Assembly (NCBI GenBank): GCA_009760855.2
Contig: WPIO01000017.1
Coordinates: 6,192,501 to 6,256,500 of the forward strand
DNA length: 64,000 nt
Direction of reading: 5' to 3'
Origin: Cristatella mucedo
Taxonomy: Eukaryota; Bryozoa; Phylactolaemata; Cristatellidae
The stretch's first letter is position 1. Every line of letters begins with the position of its first letter. Position numbers and translations under genes: made by a program. The notes under the pieces were generated by a model that ran no database searches, was not told the DNA's origin, and was given only the letters and a program-made list of their open reading frames with translations. Positions 1 through 15,374 of this stretch are shown here, piece after piece.

Positions 1-2926
1 GCCGTACATGGAGGGCATTCGGCAGCTGACAGTGGCCGCCCGAGGTCGCGAGGTCAAGCCAGCACGACGAGCAGTGAGCTCCTGTCGGCTGAGCTCGACT
101 CACGACCTTTCGACCCAGCTGTCGTGCAGCAGGCCAGCAGTGCTGCTGCCTCTGCTGCTGCTGCTTCCGTCCCGGTGCCTCGAGAGTACGATGCCGTTGG
201 AGCCGTTGCTGCTGCAGTTTCGGATAGCGATGCCTCGAGGCCCGGCGTCGACAGCAGCTCGATGCAGGATCCGGTCAAGCCGTCGAACAGCTTCTTCGGA
301 CAGATGAAATGCAGGTCGGGTGCCTGCCTTGTTTGACCTGCACGTGCGCCATAGCGTCTGGCTGGTGGCCGCTCTGGGGCTTCGCGTAGACCCAGCTGGT
401 CCTGCGTGGCGCACGCACTTGATATTGACTGCAAGCAGACGATGCGTGAGGCCCTGCATGAGCCAGCAGCCTTCTTTGCCAACCGCGAGGCTGTCTGCAG
501 AGTTCAACCAGCAGACACTCCACGCAGCCAATGACTGCATGCAGCTTTCTCTCGATCGATGCCACGGGCATTTGGCAAATCCTTTAAACGTGGAAATGAG
601 ATTTTGGCACGGTGCATAGATGACCCGCGACCTGCCTCCTCATTTAGTTTTGTGGAGCCGGCCTGAACTCTGACAGACGGCGATGGCAGATGACCAGAAG
701 CACAGCTTGTCATCTCTACACAGCCGTGCTGTGAAATTGGGCAATGCTACCGATTTGTTTGTCGCCAATGCAAAATGGTGTTCAGAACTGGCCAATAGTC
801 AACGCTCAAACTGTCTCGACAGCGCTCAAACTTTTTCGACAGCATTGGTTTTAGAACTGGATGCTGTTATGTGGAACAAGGCGGTACTTGTTAGTTTGTC
901 TTCTTTCAACGGGTGGCCGATGACCGTCTTTCACATTATTGGCTTACTTAACCGGCCTTAATCTAACCTACAGTATTTATTGGCTTACTTAACCAGTCTT
1001 AATCTAACTTACGGTATAATTTCGGTACAAGTCAGAAAGAGGCCACTTCTGGAACTAGCATGACTCTATTGCCAGCTTACGTGCACAGCAGAAGTTATGG
1101 TCGGTTAAGTTATGCCGTTACACAATTATGGTTGCTCAGTTGCTGCACCACCCCACACACACAGTTCCTCTTGCTCTACCACTGTGCTCGTGCTTGGCAT
1201 GCTAGCGTGTATGCCGTTCTCTGCAACCCGGGTTCAAGTGTTGCAGCAGGCGATTCTTTATCGTCCTCTGCAACGGTGGGTGAAAGCCACCGAGACGGTC
1301 TTCTGCCACTAAATTAATGAGGTAGTTGAATCAGCTAGCCTTTGACTGTGCTTTGCTTCCTCGGGAGAACCTGATAGCCAGGCTGGTTGGTGTAGGCAGC
1401 TGCTACAGAGAAACAGGAGCGATGGAAAAGTGTTGCTGGTGGTACACAGCCTCGGCGTTCCGCTAGACTGGCCGCCGACTGTTCTAGCTCTCTGCCAATC
1501 CCATTGTGCGCTGAGCAGGCGGCCGAAGTAGGGTGCGCAGGTGGGCATGCCTCAAAAGATGGAGGAGCTCTTGGTGCGCTGTGTTCCTGCTGGGTTCCCT
1601 GAGGGGGACTGATTGTCTCTGCCATCGTCACAAGGTCTACCGCCGGCCTGCATCATCATAGGAGTGCCCTTCTAATGTTTTTCAGTTTCCCCAAGCTCCA
1701 GTTGAGCGATAAAGATGACATAGAAACCAGTGTCTTTTTGAATTGCTGCACCGAGGTGTCCGGTTTCTTCGGTAAGTTGTCGGCAAGGAGCGCTGACGTT
1801 CGGTGGCGGGACTGTTTGGGAGGCTCAATTTTCTTTATTGTGCCACGTTGACTTGTAGATTATAGTAGGACCGCCTGCCTGTGTCGATACAAGAAGCAGC
1901 TTCTCAGGGTCCGCTGGCATTTTCGGCGGTGTCCGGGTGTCCTCAAAATTGTTTGCGCATTTTCTGCCGGTCACCCTTGCAATTAGCCCGGCAGTTTGTC
2001 GACTTTCTTATTGCAGACAAACTCAGTACAACTGCATTTGGACCAGTTAAGGCTGACTTCACCGGTAACATTAAGGTGCGCAACACGGCATGCGTTCACT
2101 TCTGCCGGCCCAAGTTGCCTCTTTTTTGCACCACTGGTAGCGGTGTCGGCAATATTTTTCTGACAGAAAATCAACCAGAAATATTCGACTAACCCCGAGG
2201 CATTTGAAACCTTGCAAAAGCTGGTATCTTATGAGACCGGCAAGAATCAGCATCTGGATCCTAACTCGGCGACTCAAGCCCTGCTCTGGTTGAAAAGGTG
2301 CGTGTGTCCTAAGAGCAGCCAGCCCCTACCCCTTCGCTTTCGTCCTGCGTCTTCACAGACCTTGACCTTGCTGACCGCCCCTGCCGGGCTGGCCGACTCT
2401 ATATCTCGTTAGCCTTGAGTACTGGCCGTCATGCTCTGACCGATTCTCCAATCGATAAAGGGGCCTTGAGTTCATCAAAGAATTCCTGAAGGAGCTGAAG
2501 GTGCAGACGGTGCTGTCGTCTGCCGGCTATACGGCGTACGAGCGCTCGCTGAAGCCCTACCACGGTTTCGTGGTCCGAAGCGTATTTTCGGTAACGTCAG
2601 CAGCAGGCGGCTCCATGCTCATTTATCCTGCTCCTGCTGCTGAGTGCGCCACTGTGCAGCTCCTCGGTCTGTCCCCCTCCCACGATGTGCGCCTTCTCTT
2701 GCAGCTTGCAATGAGAGCAGCGCCATATCGGAACGTGCTTCTGGCGGCTTTAATGTCAACGCCGTCGTCAGCGGATGGCACAGACAGCAATGGGCAGCTC
2801 ACGCAGGAACTTGAGAAAGAATTGTTTGACGAAATGCACGATCATCTGGTCGCGCTCGACCGATGTTGTCTCATTCTAACTACTTACTATAGGTCCCATA
2901 ACCTTGACTCGAATAAGACGGTGTGA
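1..2926 (+). CDS. PLEKHA8: PLEKHA8/FAPP2-type glycolipid transfer protein, 3' part of gene (5' end outside window)
   Basis: Exons: 1-314 (open to the window edge), 1686-1771, 2017-2075, 2167-2297, 2461-2590, 2705-2926 (TGA). All introns are GT/AG and every phase fits, giving 313 codons plus stop. Residues 1-98 are a Ser/Ala-rich linker. SFFGQMKC joined to SFPKLQLSDKDDIE matches the stretch that leads into the GLTP fold of FAPP2. The domain keeps the known glycolipid head-group residues: Asp147, Asn151 and Lys154 (KADFTGNIKK), Trp194 (ALLWLKRGL) and His231 (PYHGFVV). FAPP2 moves glucosylceramide from cis- to trans-Golgi; its N-terminal PH domain binds PI4P and should lie upstream of this window. 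GNIKK, NQKY and the ending (YYRSHNLDSNKTV) resemble FAPP2 more than single-domain GLTP. Without the PH exons, a different GLTP-domain architecture cannot be excluded. The donor of the first exon (GTCGGG) is weak. Confidence 0.92.
315..1685 (+). other. Intron of the PLEKHA8-type gene
   Basis: Intron of 1,371 bp between the linker exon and the first GLTP exon, ending in a TTTTTCAG acceptor at 1678-1685. A short tandem duplication at about 950-1020 repeats TATTGGCTTACTTAACC. No convincing extra exon; the small ORFs at 683-961 and 1060-1317 are not flanked by splice sites that fit the neighbours. Confidence 0.7.
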
Positions 2927-3660
2927 CACGATGCTGTGCGCGAATCCATCCTCTTCGCTGGGACACCACGAAGTGTGCTCCCACTAAGTTGGCTTATTGG
3001 ATCTGGATGCTGGTTCTGCCATTACCGCTTGTGAGCTTGCGATGGCTTGTGCGATGCCCTCATCGTACGTCCGGTTTCGTTTGCACACACGCATTTCCAC
3101 TCCAGCCAGCCAGCCAGCGGTGCCGATGCACAGTTGGCGCTCTTCCCCAGCAGCAGCAGTAGAAGTGCTCGTGCCGGCCTCCGTCGACCAAGTTCTGGTC
3201 AGGCAGCCATTTAGGCATCCCCAGCTTTCTTAACCTGTCACTGCCTTTGCAATGACTTGCTGGCTGCCTGGTTCGCCTGATGCCGTCCGGTCGCCCTTCC
3301 AAGTGTTAGCTCTGTGCATGAAAAACTGGTTATTCCATTGCCTCTTGACATTTGGCATTCGGTATCCTCTCCTATTGTATGGCCTTTGGTGCTATCCAAT
3401 CGCCAAAACAGCTATACAGAAACCTGCACACTCCTAGTCTAGAAGTTCCTTTTGTTAACTGTTCCTTTGGTGTGCTGCCTTCGCCACGTTCTGAATATGC
3501 GAATATTTTTACACTTCCAGATGATGGAATATAATTCGATGCAGCTTTTGTTGCATGTTATGTTGGTCCATTTATGCCTGCAGCTTTGTTGGACACACTT
3601 TGTTGGCCATTTAGAGTACATTGGAAATAGTGGTATACACATGCGCTTTTAGAACTAATT
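2927..3660 (+). other. 3' flank / probable 3' UTR of the PLEKHA8-type gene
   Basis: No coding signal follows the stop codon. No AATAAA is seen before the LINE that starts near 3664. The first AATAAA hexamers on the + strand are at 3780-3785 and 3793-3798, inside the 3' end of that antisense LINE. Use of a transposon-borne polyadenylation signal is possible but unproven. Confidence 0.4.
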
Positions 3661-3663
3661 TTT

Positions 3664-5870
3664 AATTAAAAAAAATAATACACGATAAAGCGCCCTCAGA
3701 GAACTCAATCTATCTCTAGGTGCTTTTTACACATTTGCTGCAAATGAAACACGATGGAATGGTCAGTGGTAGCATGCTCAATAAACAACAAGAATAAAAC
3801 GGTTATGGGTGACATGCACAGGGTCAGCATGCAAGTATTTTTAGCGGCAGCGTGCATAAGCACATAAATACGAATAACATTGATCCACCAAATGCTGTGA
3901 TAAATATATGCGTTTTTAGTTTAAATGTGGACAAGTCAGGAGATGTGACACAATTCGGGAGTGAGTTCCAGGCTTTGGGAGCATACGAACTAAAGGCATG
4001 ATCTCCAAAGGATTTGTTGTTTGTGCGAGGTATGGGTAAACAATTAAATTCCGAAAAGCGGGTGGTACGATGCTTGTCCTGGTGGGGCAGTAGATCTGAT
4101 AGGTAGGCTGGAGCCAAAGAATGGAAAGACCTAAAAGTGAATGACAACACTTTGAAGTCGATGCGTTGCTTGACTGGGAGCCAGTGCAGGTCTGCAAGAA
4201 GTGGTATGATGTGGCAACTGTGCTGCTCTTGACAGACAAGCCTAGCTGCCGAGTTTTGCACCAGCTGTAAGCACCTGATTGCCAATGCAGGTAGACCAGC
4301 AAGCAGTGAGTTGCAGAAGTTGAAACAGAATGAAACGAATGCATGAACCAATTTGGATGTAATCTCCCTGTTTAAGCAAGCCCGAATTTTACAAATGCTA
4401 TGTAGCTGAAAGTAGGCAAACTTGCCTGTGGAACTGATGTGGTCATCTAGTGAAGGTTCACTTTGGAATAGGACACCCAGATTTCGTGTATATGCTGCTC
4501 GAGGTATGCTGGCGGAGCCGATTTTGAGCATGAAGCTTTCCAATTTCTTAGTCCTACTTTGCTTGCTCATAACTAGTAAGCCGGTATTATCGACATTCAA
4601 TTAGAGAACGTTTGCTTCCATCCATGTGTGTATGTCAGCAATACATGCAGCAAGAGAGCTTAGAGAATTTGAGGTGCTCGAAGGCTGGGAGGGATCAAAG
4701 CAAAGGGACACCTGAGTGTCATCTGCATAGAAGTGAAAGCCTAGGTTGTGCTTGTTAATCACGTCGGCAAGAGGGAGAATATTAACTGAAAAGAAGAAGA
4801 CCAAGCACAGAGCTCTTACTTCAGTGGCTCCTTCGATTATCTTTGTCTGCTTATATCGATACTCCAGAGTCTCCCTCTGAGATGGGACCTAAACAAGTGC
4901 AGTGCAAGTGGTGCCCAGGCGAGATGAGAGGTGCTCGAGAAGGACTTGGTGAACAATAGTATTGAACGCTGCCGACAGATCAAGCAAAACAAGCAGAAAT
5001 ATTTTACCTGTGTCAGTATTCCTGAGGTCGTTATACACCCAAAGCAATGCTGCTTTTCTGGAGTGATGAACTCCAAAACCAGACTGGTGCTTACTTGCTA
5101 GGTTTGAAGTTTCAATACGAAAGTTCAGCCAGTCTACCACAAGTAGTTCCAGTATCTTTTTTAAGGACGGTAGATGCTGAGCTGAGAAGCTGCTCAAGTT
5201 CTCATGGTCGAGTGTTGCTTTTTTATTTAGTGGCCCTAACTACAGCCTCTTAGAAAGATGCAGGGACATGACCTGAGGCTAAGGACATATTTATTATGTA
5301 AGTTATGCATGGCAACAGCTGATCAATAAATCGTAGAAGTGCAACAGTAGAAATATGGTCTAGAGGACTATTAGTCTTTTTCCACTGAGATAAATTCCAG
5401 GATGAGGTCACTCGTGGCCTCCTTGAATGTAGACATCCGAGATGGTGTACGAAATTGATCGAGGCGAGTTCTGTGGGGTTTTTATTGAGGGAGGGAGCCC
5501 AGAGGGGATACTGTTACCTTAGGGATGGACTCTCTGATCTTGTCTAACTTACTGACAAAGAACCTGGCGAAGTGATCAGCTAGATCATCACAAGGATCAC
5601 TAGGTAATGAACTAACCTATGCAGCGGTTAATGAGACATCAGCATTTTTGGATTGTGCAGTATTTTTTTTTATAGAAGTTAGATTTGACCTTTGCTAGAA
5701 TCGATCGGTATGATCTACTGTACTCATAGTTTGCCTATCGATGGACAGTCCAGTGAAGCTGGTGCTCCGATGATCAAGTAGGCTCGTTACTTCTCTGATG
5801 GTATTGTACGATGCTGTTATCCCAGCAAAACCTGGAGTGGTTACGCTTGTATGAGTTGACTTCTCAAGAC
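3664..5870 (-). mobile_element. LINE family A (L2/CR1-like), 5'-truncated, broken ORF
   Basis: The 3' end lies at 3664-3740, with an AT-rich tail and the conserved block containing AAGCGCCCTCAGAGAACT. Upstream on the minus strand are a 258-codon C-terminal RT piece (3824-4600; motifs [29 protein letters not shown]), a piece with the catalytic YADD box ([14 protein letters not shown], 4601-4804), an N-terminal palm piece (LLDLSAAFNTIVH, 4889-5197), and a decayed ADHFARFFVSKLDKIRES stretch near 5550. These are separated by frameshifts and stops. The copy is not functional. It is the longest family A copy here. Confidence 0.85.
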
Positions 5871-6199
5871 ACCACTGGCGTTTCTTTTATGAGCCTTTTA
5901 TTACTGGACTGCTACTTCAATCAGCACTGATTAAATGTATACAATATGTAATTCATCGGAGTCAATTGAAGGCACTTAGACGGTATATACATTTAGAGAT
6001 TGCAAGACCGATACAGCAGATCCATTTTAGGTGTTCTACTTGTAATGAGCCCATTTATTAATTGTATTGACTATAGATAAGCCAGTTTATCTCTGAGCCA
6101 ATGCACCTACTGTACCTGCTTAGAAAAAAGATCGCACTAGTAAACGGGGCATGACCCGACAAAAAATTATGTGCACAAAAAGGCTATCCCAAATTTAAT

Positions 6200-7060
6200 A
6201 ACAACAGTAAGTCATTTGTATAGCACCTTCAGAGAATTAAATGTTTCAATGCACTTTACATATACTTAAAGAATTATGTCAACATGGCCTAACATAAAGA
6301 GTACAGTGTCAGCACGCATAAGCATACAGAGGACAATTTACACAGACCCAGCAACTGCTGAGGAATTTGTGTGTATTTAGCTTCTGTTTGAATGTCTAGT
6401 CAAGAGGTGTCATGACATTTGAGTGATGTAATGTAATGCAATGTATCTCCGTCTGTAGCTCCACAGTCATAAAGACATGTGGGTGTTACACACGAGAGTT
6501 TTGTATAGCGCACTCACAGCCTACGCATTCGGTAGCCAACAGAGTGAGAGTTCCATGCCAGGTAGCCTAGGAGCTAAAGGCTTGGTCTCTAAAGGATTTG
6601 AGGTTCGTTCAAGGCACACCTAAACGACTTGAGTCAGAAGAGTATGTGGTACCATTTGAGGTGTGGTTAGGAAGCAGTAGGTAGGTACAGCATAGGTAGA
6701 CTAGGGCAAGAGAATGGAGCGACCTAAAAGCGAGTGCCAAAACCTTGAAGTCGATAGGATGCCGGGTGGTGAGTGCAGGTCGGTGAGAAGCATAATGTGG
6801 CAACTGTAATGCTGACGACAGACAAGCCTAGCTGCAGATTTTTGCATTAACTGTAAGTGCCTGATTGAACAGGCGATAGACCAGCAAGCAGTGAATTACG
6901 ATGGGAAGTCGAGACAGGATGTCACAAATGCATGGACCTTTGTTAGTGATGGCAAAAGCATTGAAAACTCCTGATGGAGATAGAGCCGTGGCTGACTGGT
7001 ACACAATGTAGCCTGATCTTTTAGAAGATTGGAGAAACATTAAAGTTACTGTAGTACGAA
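6200..7060 (-). mobile_element. LINE family A, decayed 3' fragment with nested LINE B tail
   Basis: The conserved 3' block is at 6205-6265 (AGCACCTTCAGAGAATTAAA), followed upstream by remnants of the C-terminal RT region such as [18 protein letters not shown] (6609-6803). A family B 3' end is inserted at about 6421-6540. The protein reading is broken many times. Confidence 0.75.
6421..6540 (-). mobile_element. LINE family B 3'-end fragment nested in LINE A
   Basis: This reads as the reverse complement of the family B 3' end: TAATGTAATGCAATGTATCTCCGTCTGTA, then the TAACACCCACATG-like and AAAACTCTC-like blocks found at 63,840-63,920. It interrupts the LINE A copy, so B was active after that A insertion. 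Confidence 0.75.
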
Positions 7061-7174
7061 ATTTGCAGTCAGATACCCACAGAGATTATCTTGTAGTTTG
7101 ATGCCTCCCTGCCTTCCACCATCTCAAACTCTCCCAAGTCCCTTGAAGTATGTACTGTTGATTTTAGCACTCAT

Positions 7175-7300
7175 ATAATAATAATAGTAAGCCATTTGCA
7201 TAGTGCTCTACTAAGAGAACCAAATCTCAATCTATGCACTCAACAAATCGCTGCAACAGAAGCGATAAACAAGAGTTGATGACCAGCAAGACAGTTGTCG
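7175..7300 (-). mobile_element. LINE family A 3'-tail fragment
   Basis: An (ATA)n run at 7177-7190 is followed by AAGCCATTTGCATAGTGCTC and the AGAGAACC block typical of family A tails in reverse orientation. Short and diverged. The upstream limit is not clear. Confidence 0.6.
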
Positions 7301-8120
7301 TGCCAAGACCAGGTTGCCACTCGGTTGATTTCATCGAAAGCATACCACGGACTGTCATCAGCAGAGAATCAACTATCACAAGATACATTACTAATATTAT
7401 TATCGTTCTTGACGAGTGTAGCTGTTGCTTCACATTCAGTCAAATATACACACGTAGGCCTTATCGAATAACCAACGCTGACGATTCTGACCGTTTATGC
7501 TCGCATATGCATCAAAGTCTGTAAGCAATATCCATTAAGGCAAAGCATATGCTGGGTTGGAGTTTTCTATAGAATGCCAAAAATGCGAAAGCAGCTTTTG
7601 CGATGCATAGGGCAGCCAAACCACTCAATCTCACACGACAAAGAAAAAGTTAGAATCATAGATGACTCAGGAGAACAGTCAAGTAAGAAGCATGGAATTA
7701 GTCGTATGAGATGGCTGTAAAGGAAGGTCATCTTTCTGCTCACTGATATATCCATGTTACAGAGATTCACCAATTGAGGCAGATAGGCTCCTTGTTTGGT
7801 CATTTAAAATGATTGTAAGGCCACAATACGTTCAAGGTACTTAACAGCTAAGCAGGTCCCTTGAGATGGTACCAAAACAGCTGCTGTGTCACGGCAGCCA
7901 CAAAGGCAGCCCGATGCTGCTAGTAAAGGTAATTGATTTGAACTCACACCTGATATCTGGACATGCAGGAAAGAAATGCTGGGTGGGACCATTCTTGCTT
8001 GCTGGTCCAGAAAAGTAAATCAAAGCTCTCAAGCTCAAGTTCCGTTTGCCTGATTATGGTCTGAAATGACGATGCCCAAAGTTGTGCATGCATAACAGCA
8101 TACAATCGAAGTTGGAGTGC
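7300..8120. other. No recognised feature
   Basis: No splice-compatible exons, tails or known repeats recognised. The short ORFs at 7234-7524 and 7567-7803 look like chance frames. Confidence 0.5.
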
Positions 8121-8122
8121 AA

Positions 8123-8128
8123 TTTATT
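8123..8128 (-). promoter_or_regulatory. Candidate polyadenylation signal of the TPGS1-like gene
   Basis: TTTATT on the + strand reads AATAAA on the minus strand, 944 bases past the TPGS1-like stop codon. It would give a long 3' UTR that includes the CACT/CCCT microsatellite. Nearer, less canonical signals are possible. Confidence 0.35.
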
Positions 8129-8372
8129 GTGAAAAAGCTTTACTGTACGACCATATGCTACAAAGGACACATAGAAGCATTATTTTAGTAAGGCACTTCG
8201 AGCGATGCAAACTGCACAGCAGCAGCATGAGCATCACGCCTGCTGCTCTGCCGGATTGTCGAGCAGGGGATACGCAGATCTTGGAACAAGAGAGTGTGCT
8301 GTGTAGGCCCTGACAAGAAGAACATATTGCTCTGCCGTAGTTCATCTCGAAAAAGCCGTAATTTACTCTGCT

Positions 8373-8527
8373 CCATCTCACTCACTCGCTCACTTGCTTA
8401 CTCGCTCACTCGCTCACTCACTCACTCACTCACTCATTCCCTCCCTCCCTCCCTCCCTCCCTCCCTCCCTCACTCACTCACTCACTCACTCACTCACTCA
8501 CTCACTCACTCACTCACTCACTCCTTC
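8373..8527. repeat. (CACT)n-(CCCT)n-(CACT)n microsatellite
   Basis: A compound tetranucleotide tract: CACT/CGCT units, then a CCCT block at about 8438-8470, then pure CACT units. It yields artificial open frames of Ser-Leu-Thr-His in all phases. It lies in the probable 3' UTR or flank of the minus-strand TPGS1-like gene. Confidence 0.95.
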
Positions 8528-9071
8528 TCTCCCCCTACACCTACTTCTAGGCAGCATTGGAGCAGGCCGGATGACAACCTTTCGGCCAGTTGCCGTTAAG
8601 GTCCCAGCACAAACTTCACAGTGGCGATATCTGGTACACAGGTCGGCTGTATCTCGCTGCTTCTAGTTAGTTGCTGCTGGCTGCTTATATTGACTGTCTC
8701 TTTAACTTAAGTCAACGTTCGGCCAAGCTCAGAGGACTGCCTCTTTTGTGTGTATAACATTGCAATCAGCTGTTACAGCAATGGCGACAGCTAAAATAAC
8801 CGGATCATCCAACAATACCGACGTTCGCACGCCGCTAGCTAGCCCTGGTATCACATAGCTGAACCATTCACTTTTGTCGACTTCTAAACGCAAGCGCCGG
8901 ACCTCCGATGCCGCACAGTTTCCATTCATTGATGATACAAGTTGGTTGCCTGGCAGCGGCACACATCCAGCAAGTCACCTGAGCACCGCCACCTACAGCG
9001 AGCAGCTGCCTTCGCATTACCCCGTGTGCAGCAAAGCGATGCATCCGCTACAGAGAGCCTATTGCAATGGC

Positions 9072-12637
<3,566 letters not shown>

Positions 12638-12912
12638 GCTGCGCCGGCGGGATACCCGTCCCGGCGTCCGCCGCTATGGTAACCGTAAGCGGGCTGCTTG
12701 GTTCGGTGCCCTCCGATTCCTTCACGGTCTCCTTTCCTGCATGCACTGCTGCTACTTCTCCCAATCTGAGGAGTGGTTATATTTTTTCAGGCATGCGCGG
12801 AGTGGCTCTGGAGAGACGGCGCTCACACAAAACTCAACTCGGTTAGCGGGTCTCTAGGTCCCGCGGCCACCGCGCATCCGCCCGGTACTGATAGACAGCG
12901 TATCGATATATC

Positions 12913-13405
12913 ATCCGCTGGTGGCATTTCATCACACAATGTATAAAATGGAGGAGCAAAACTAACCTGCGTGACCCAGCACGTGCTTCGTCTGTATGAA
13001 TTCCCTTTCGCGCGCTGAAATTGCGTGAGTTATTATCACTAATAGGTTGTATTCTTAGTGATGCCTAGATACTGAGCAATAGATTTACAGTGGCGAGCTG
13101 TACAAGCTGCTCCAATGAACGCAGATGTGCCGACGATATCAGAACATGAAGGTCATTAAAATCGTCATTATTCACAAAAGAAGTACACACGCCTGTGAGT
13201 AACCTCTGGCTCTGCTCCTGCCTTACACTGTAAATCTATTGCTCAGTATCTAGGCATCACTAAGAATACAACCTATTAGTGATAATAACTCACGCAATTT
13301 CAGCGCGCGAAAGGGAATTCATACAGACGAAGCACGTGCTGGGTCACGCAGGTTAGTTTTGCTCCTCTATTTTATACATTGTGTGATGAAATGCCACCAG
13401 CGGAT
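12913..13405. mobile_element. 493-bp foldback element with 180-bp inverted arms (MITE-like)
   Basis: The left arm (12913-13092, starting ATCCGCTGGTGGCATTTC) and right arm (13226-13405, ending GAAATGCCACCAGCGGAT) are near-perfect reverse complements; one mismatch was noted by eye (GGAGGAGC against GCTCCTCT). The central 133-bp spacer is unique. There is no ORF, so the element is non-autonomous. No convincing target-site duplication was found. It lies about 275 bp upstream of the TPGS1-like start codon, in its probable promoter region. No second copy was noticed in the window. Confidence 0.88.
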
Positions 13406-13631
13406 GGATGACACGCCTTAAATGGCAGCCACGTTATGTATTAAACCGGGCCGCAGGATCGAGTGTGGACTCTTCGATTGGTCACGGTGCTGTGGCTCCG
13501 TCCAGGTAGCTCTGCTATAATACCTTCCCTCGTAATAGGAACAGTCTCCTGTTCAAAGATCTCGCCTTCGGACCGGCTTTACTGCCCAGCCAGACCTAGT
13601 TGTCCTCGTGCTCTTGAGAGGTGTCCACCTC

Positions 13632-14335
13632 ATACGCACTTCTGTGAGACTGATCTTGTACTGCCGCTGTAGGAATTTCTAGGAGATTTGCTGTTAGTAA
13701 CCTTTAGATCGGTGACAATCGGTCGAAGATGCCTTCTCTTCAGCCGAAGTGTGCTAGCATTGCCAGTTTTCACGACAAACGACCGAGGTGTAACCGCTTG
13801 AGCCGTCACCGGTTCACTTGCGCTCCAGCTGTTTTCGCCATCAGACCGCACTAATACCTGTCGACCGGGTTGAAGAGGCGGAAGTGGGCGAGCAGAATGA
13901 TGGCGATTGTGGTAGTGCTGTTATAGCTCTTTTGCACGGTCGTCGTTGAGTTGTGATTTCTCTTTTTTCCGGCCATTGTGTTTCGACGAGCCAGGGGATC
14001 ACGGGCACGTCGTTCCAATCCATTGTTCCAAAATCCGTTGTGCTGAGCTGAAGCCTTTAGAGGTGCACATGCGTCGATCTCTGATTCATTAGGGCAAGGC
14101 TGATAAGGCTGCCTCGCGATAGATTGGGCAGTTTGAACAGTTATATCCGTTATTCTCCGTTCGCTTGTGGAAAGTGTGGGCTGGTCGTAACGTGCTTGAA
14201 CCCCTATCATCTCGCGAAATCACCAAATTTGTGAGATGAGAATTGTGGACCATTGTCAGACTGCAATGAATCTGGTATGCTCCAGCGAGCAAATGCGGTC
14301 TGCAATTCGGCCACCGCTTCTTTGGTAGTCGACAG
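13632..14335 (-). pseudogene. Ty3/gypsy-type integrase remnant
   Basis: Read on the minus strand, pieces of an integrase appear in order but in different frames: a core piece (SDNGPQFSSHKFGDF, about 14220-14300), then GFKHVTTSPHFPQANGE (about 14150-14200), a decayed middle, RPLPPLQPG near 13870, and the C-terminal end (SFVVKTGNASTLRLKRRHLR, about 13710-13780). Stops and frameshifts separate them. The core Asp-Asn-Gly and PQxNGE motifs identify the family. No flanking LTR pair was found, and the reverse transcriptase part of this copy is missing. Confidence 0.8.
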
Positions 14336-14365
14336 TGATAATGCAGTGACTCACAAGGAATTTAG

Positions 14366-15112
14366 GCTGACCCACGAGGCCCACCACGGCTTGGCTCCTC
14401 CATACCTAGCTGAACTGCTGCACCAGTCTCAGCCTCCTCGTACCCTCAGGTCAAGTATGGACTATAAATTAGCTGTTCCATTCTTTCGCTTACAGGCCGT
14501 TGGCTACAGAAGCTTTAGCTCTGCAGGTCCTAGACTGTGGAATTCGCTTCCACAATTCTTATACAACGACAACTACTCTCCTGCTGCCGACTATGGCTCA
14601 TCCTTAAAAAAGCGGTGTTGTATGACAGTGGCTCCGGCGGCAGCTGTTCTAGTGGGAGTCTCGCGGAGACACCGCGGCGAACGTTCGCAGTAAACGAGAC
14701 TCTCCTTTATTATTCTTAACGGGTACATGTACGAGAGCTCGACCAATCGCAGCAGACGACACGAAATGTAACCTGCTTTAGTGGCCTGACGCTGCCCTGC
14801 TTCAGCGGCTTAACTATTGGCCACAGTTGAGGCTTGTACATTAGTGTCAGGCGCTACGCTAATTACAACAGCAGAAGCCGCAAGCGCACACAACAGCGGT
14901 CCTGAGCTGCCACTTCCATCCTAAACACTTCCTCAACTGCTCTCCTGACTCTGCTATGCTTCCCACTTTCTCTTTGCTGCGTGAGATGAAGTCTGTTGGC
15001 TGCCGAATGCGTACTGAAAGCCGCTTAGGCTGTCTGTGGGCTATACAAAACTCTCATGCGTAACACCCACATAGTCTTTGTGGCTTGGTGGAATTACAGA
15101 CGGAGATACGTT
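14366..15112 (+). mobile_element. LINE family B 3' fragment, split by a solo LTR
   Basis: The C-terminal RT region ([32 protein letters not shown]) is interrupted at 14616 and resumes at 14896, running to the 3' end (TAACACCCACATAG, then GGAATTACAGACGGAGATAC). Matches the copy at 63,450-63,910 piece by piece. Confidence 0.88.
14612..14899. mobile_element. Solo LTR (280 bp, 14616-14895) with 4-bp target-site duplication
   Basis: It begins TGTTGTATG and ends CACACAACA, an imperfect inverted terminal pair with the TG...CA ends of LTRs. It is flanked by GCGG on both sides (14612-14615 and 14896-14899). The flanking LINE B sequence is continuous when the 280 bp plus one GCGG are removed. A 4-bp duplication suits Ty3/gypsy elements. 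Orientation cannot be fixed without the internal region. Confidence 0.85.
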
Positions 15113-15374
15113 TCTGTAGTCTGATGATAGGCCACGCTTGGCTTCTCCGCGCTGGTCGGCCTCCGACGTGGCTTGGACACAGGCCGGTGTTGTTTCCCGC
15201 TAACCCGCCGGTCAACAGCTGTTGGATGTATCGTCCGGACGGGCCGGTTCGCAGCTGTGGTCCAGCAGCTGGGACTCAAGTGTGGCGAGAGGGAAAAGAG
15301 AGTCGTGTTTTACCCTGCTCCTGGCGTAGTGAAATAAATTGGCGGTGTTAGTCGTCGGCTGCGTCCTGTGCTTC

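Noticed and set aside
8294-8666. Open frames rich in Ser-Leu-Thr-His
   Set aside because: Produced by the CACT/CCCT microsatellite; a 4-bp repeat stays open in every frame.
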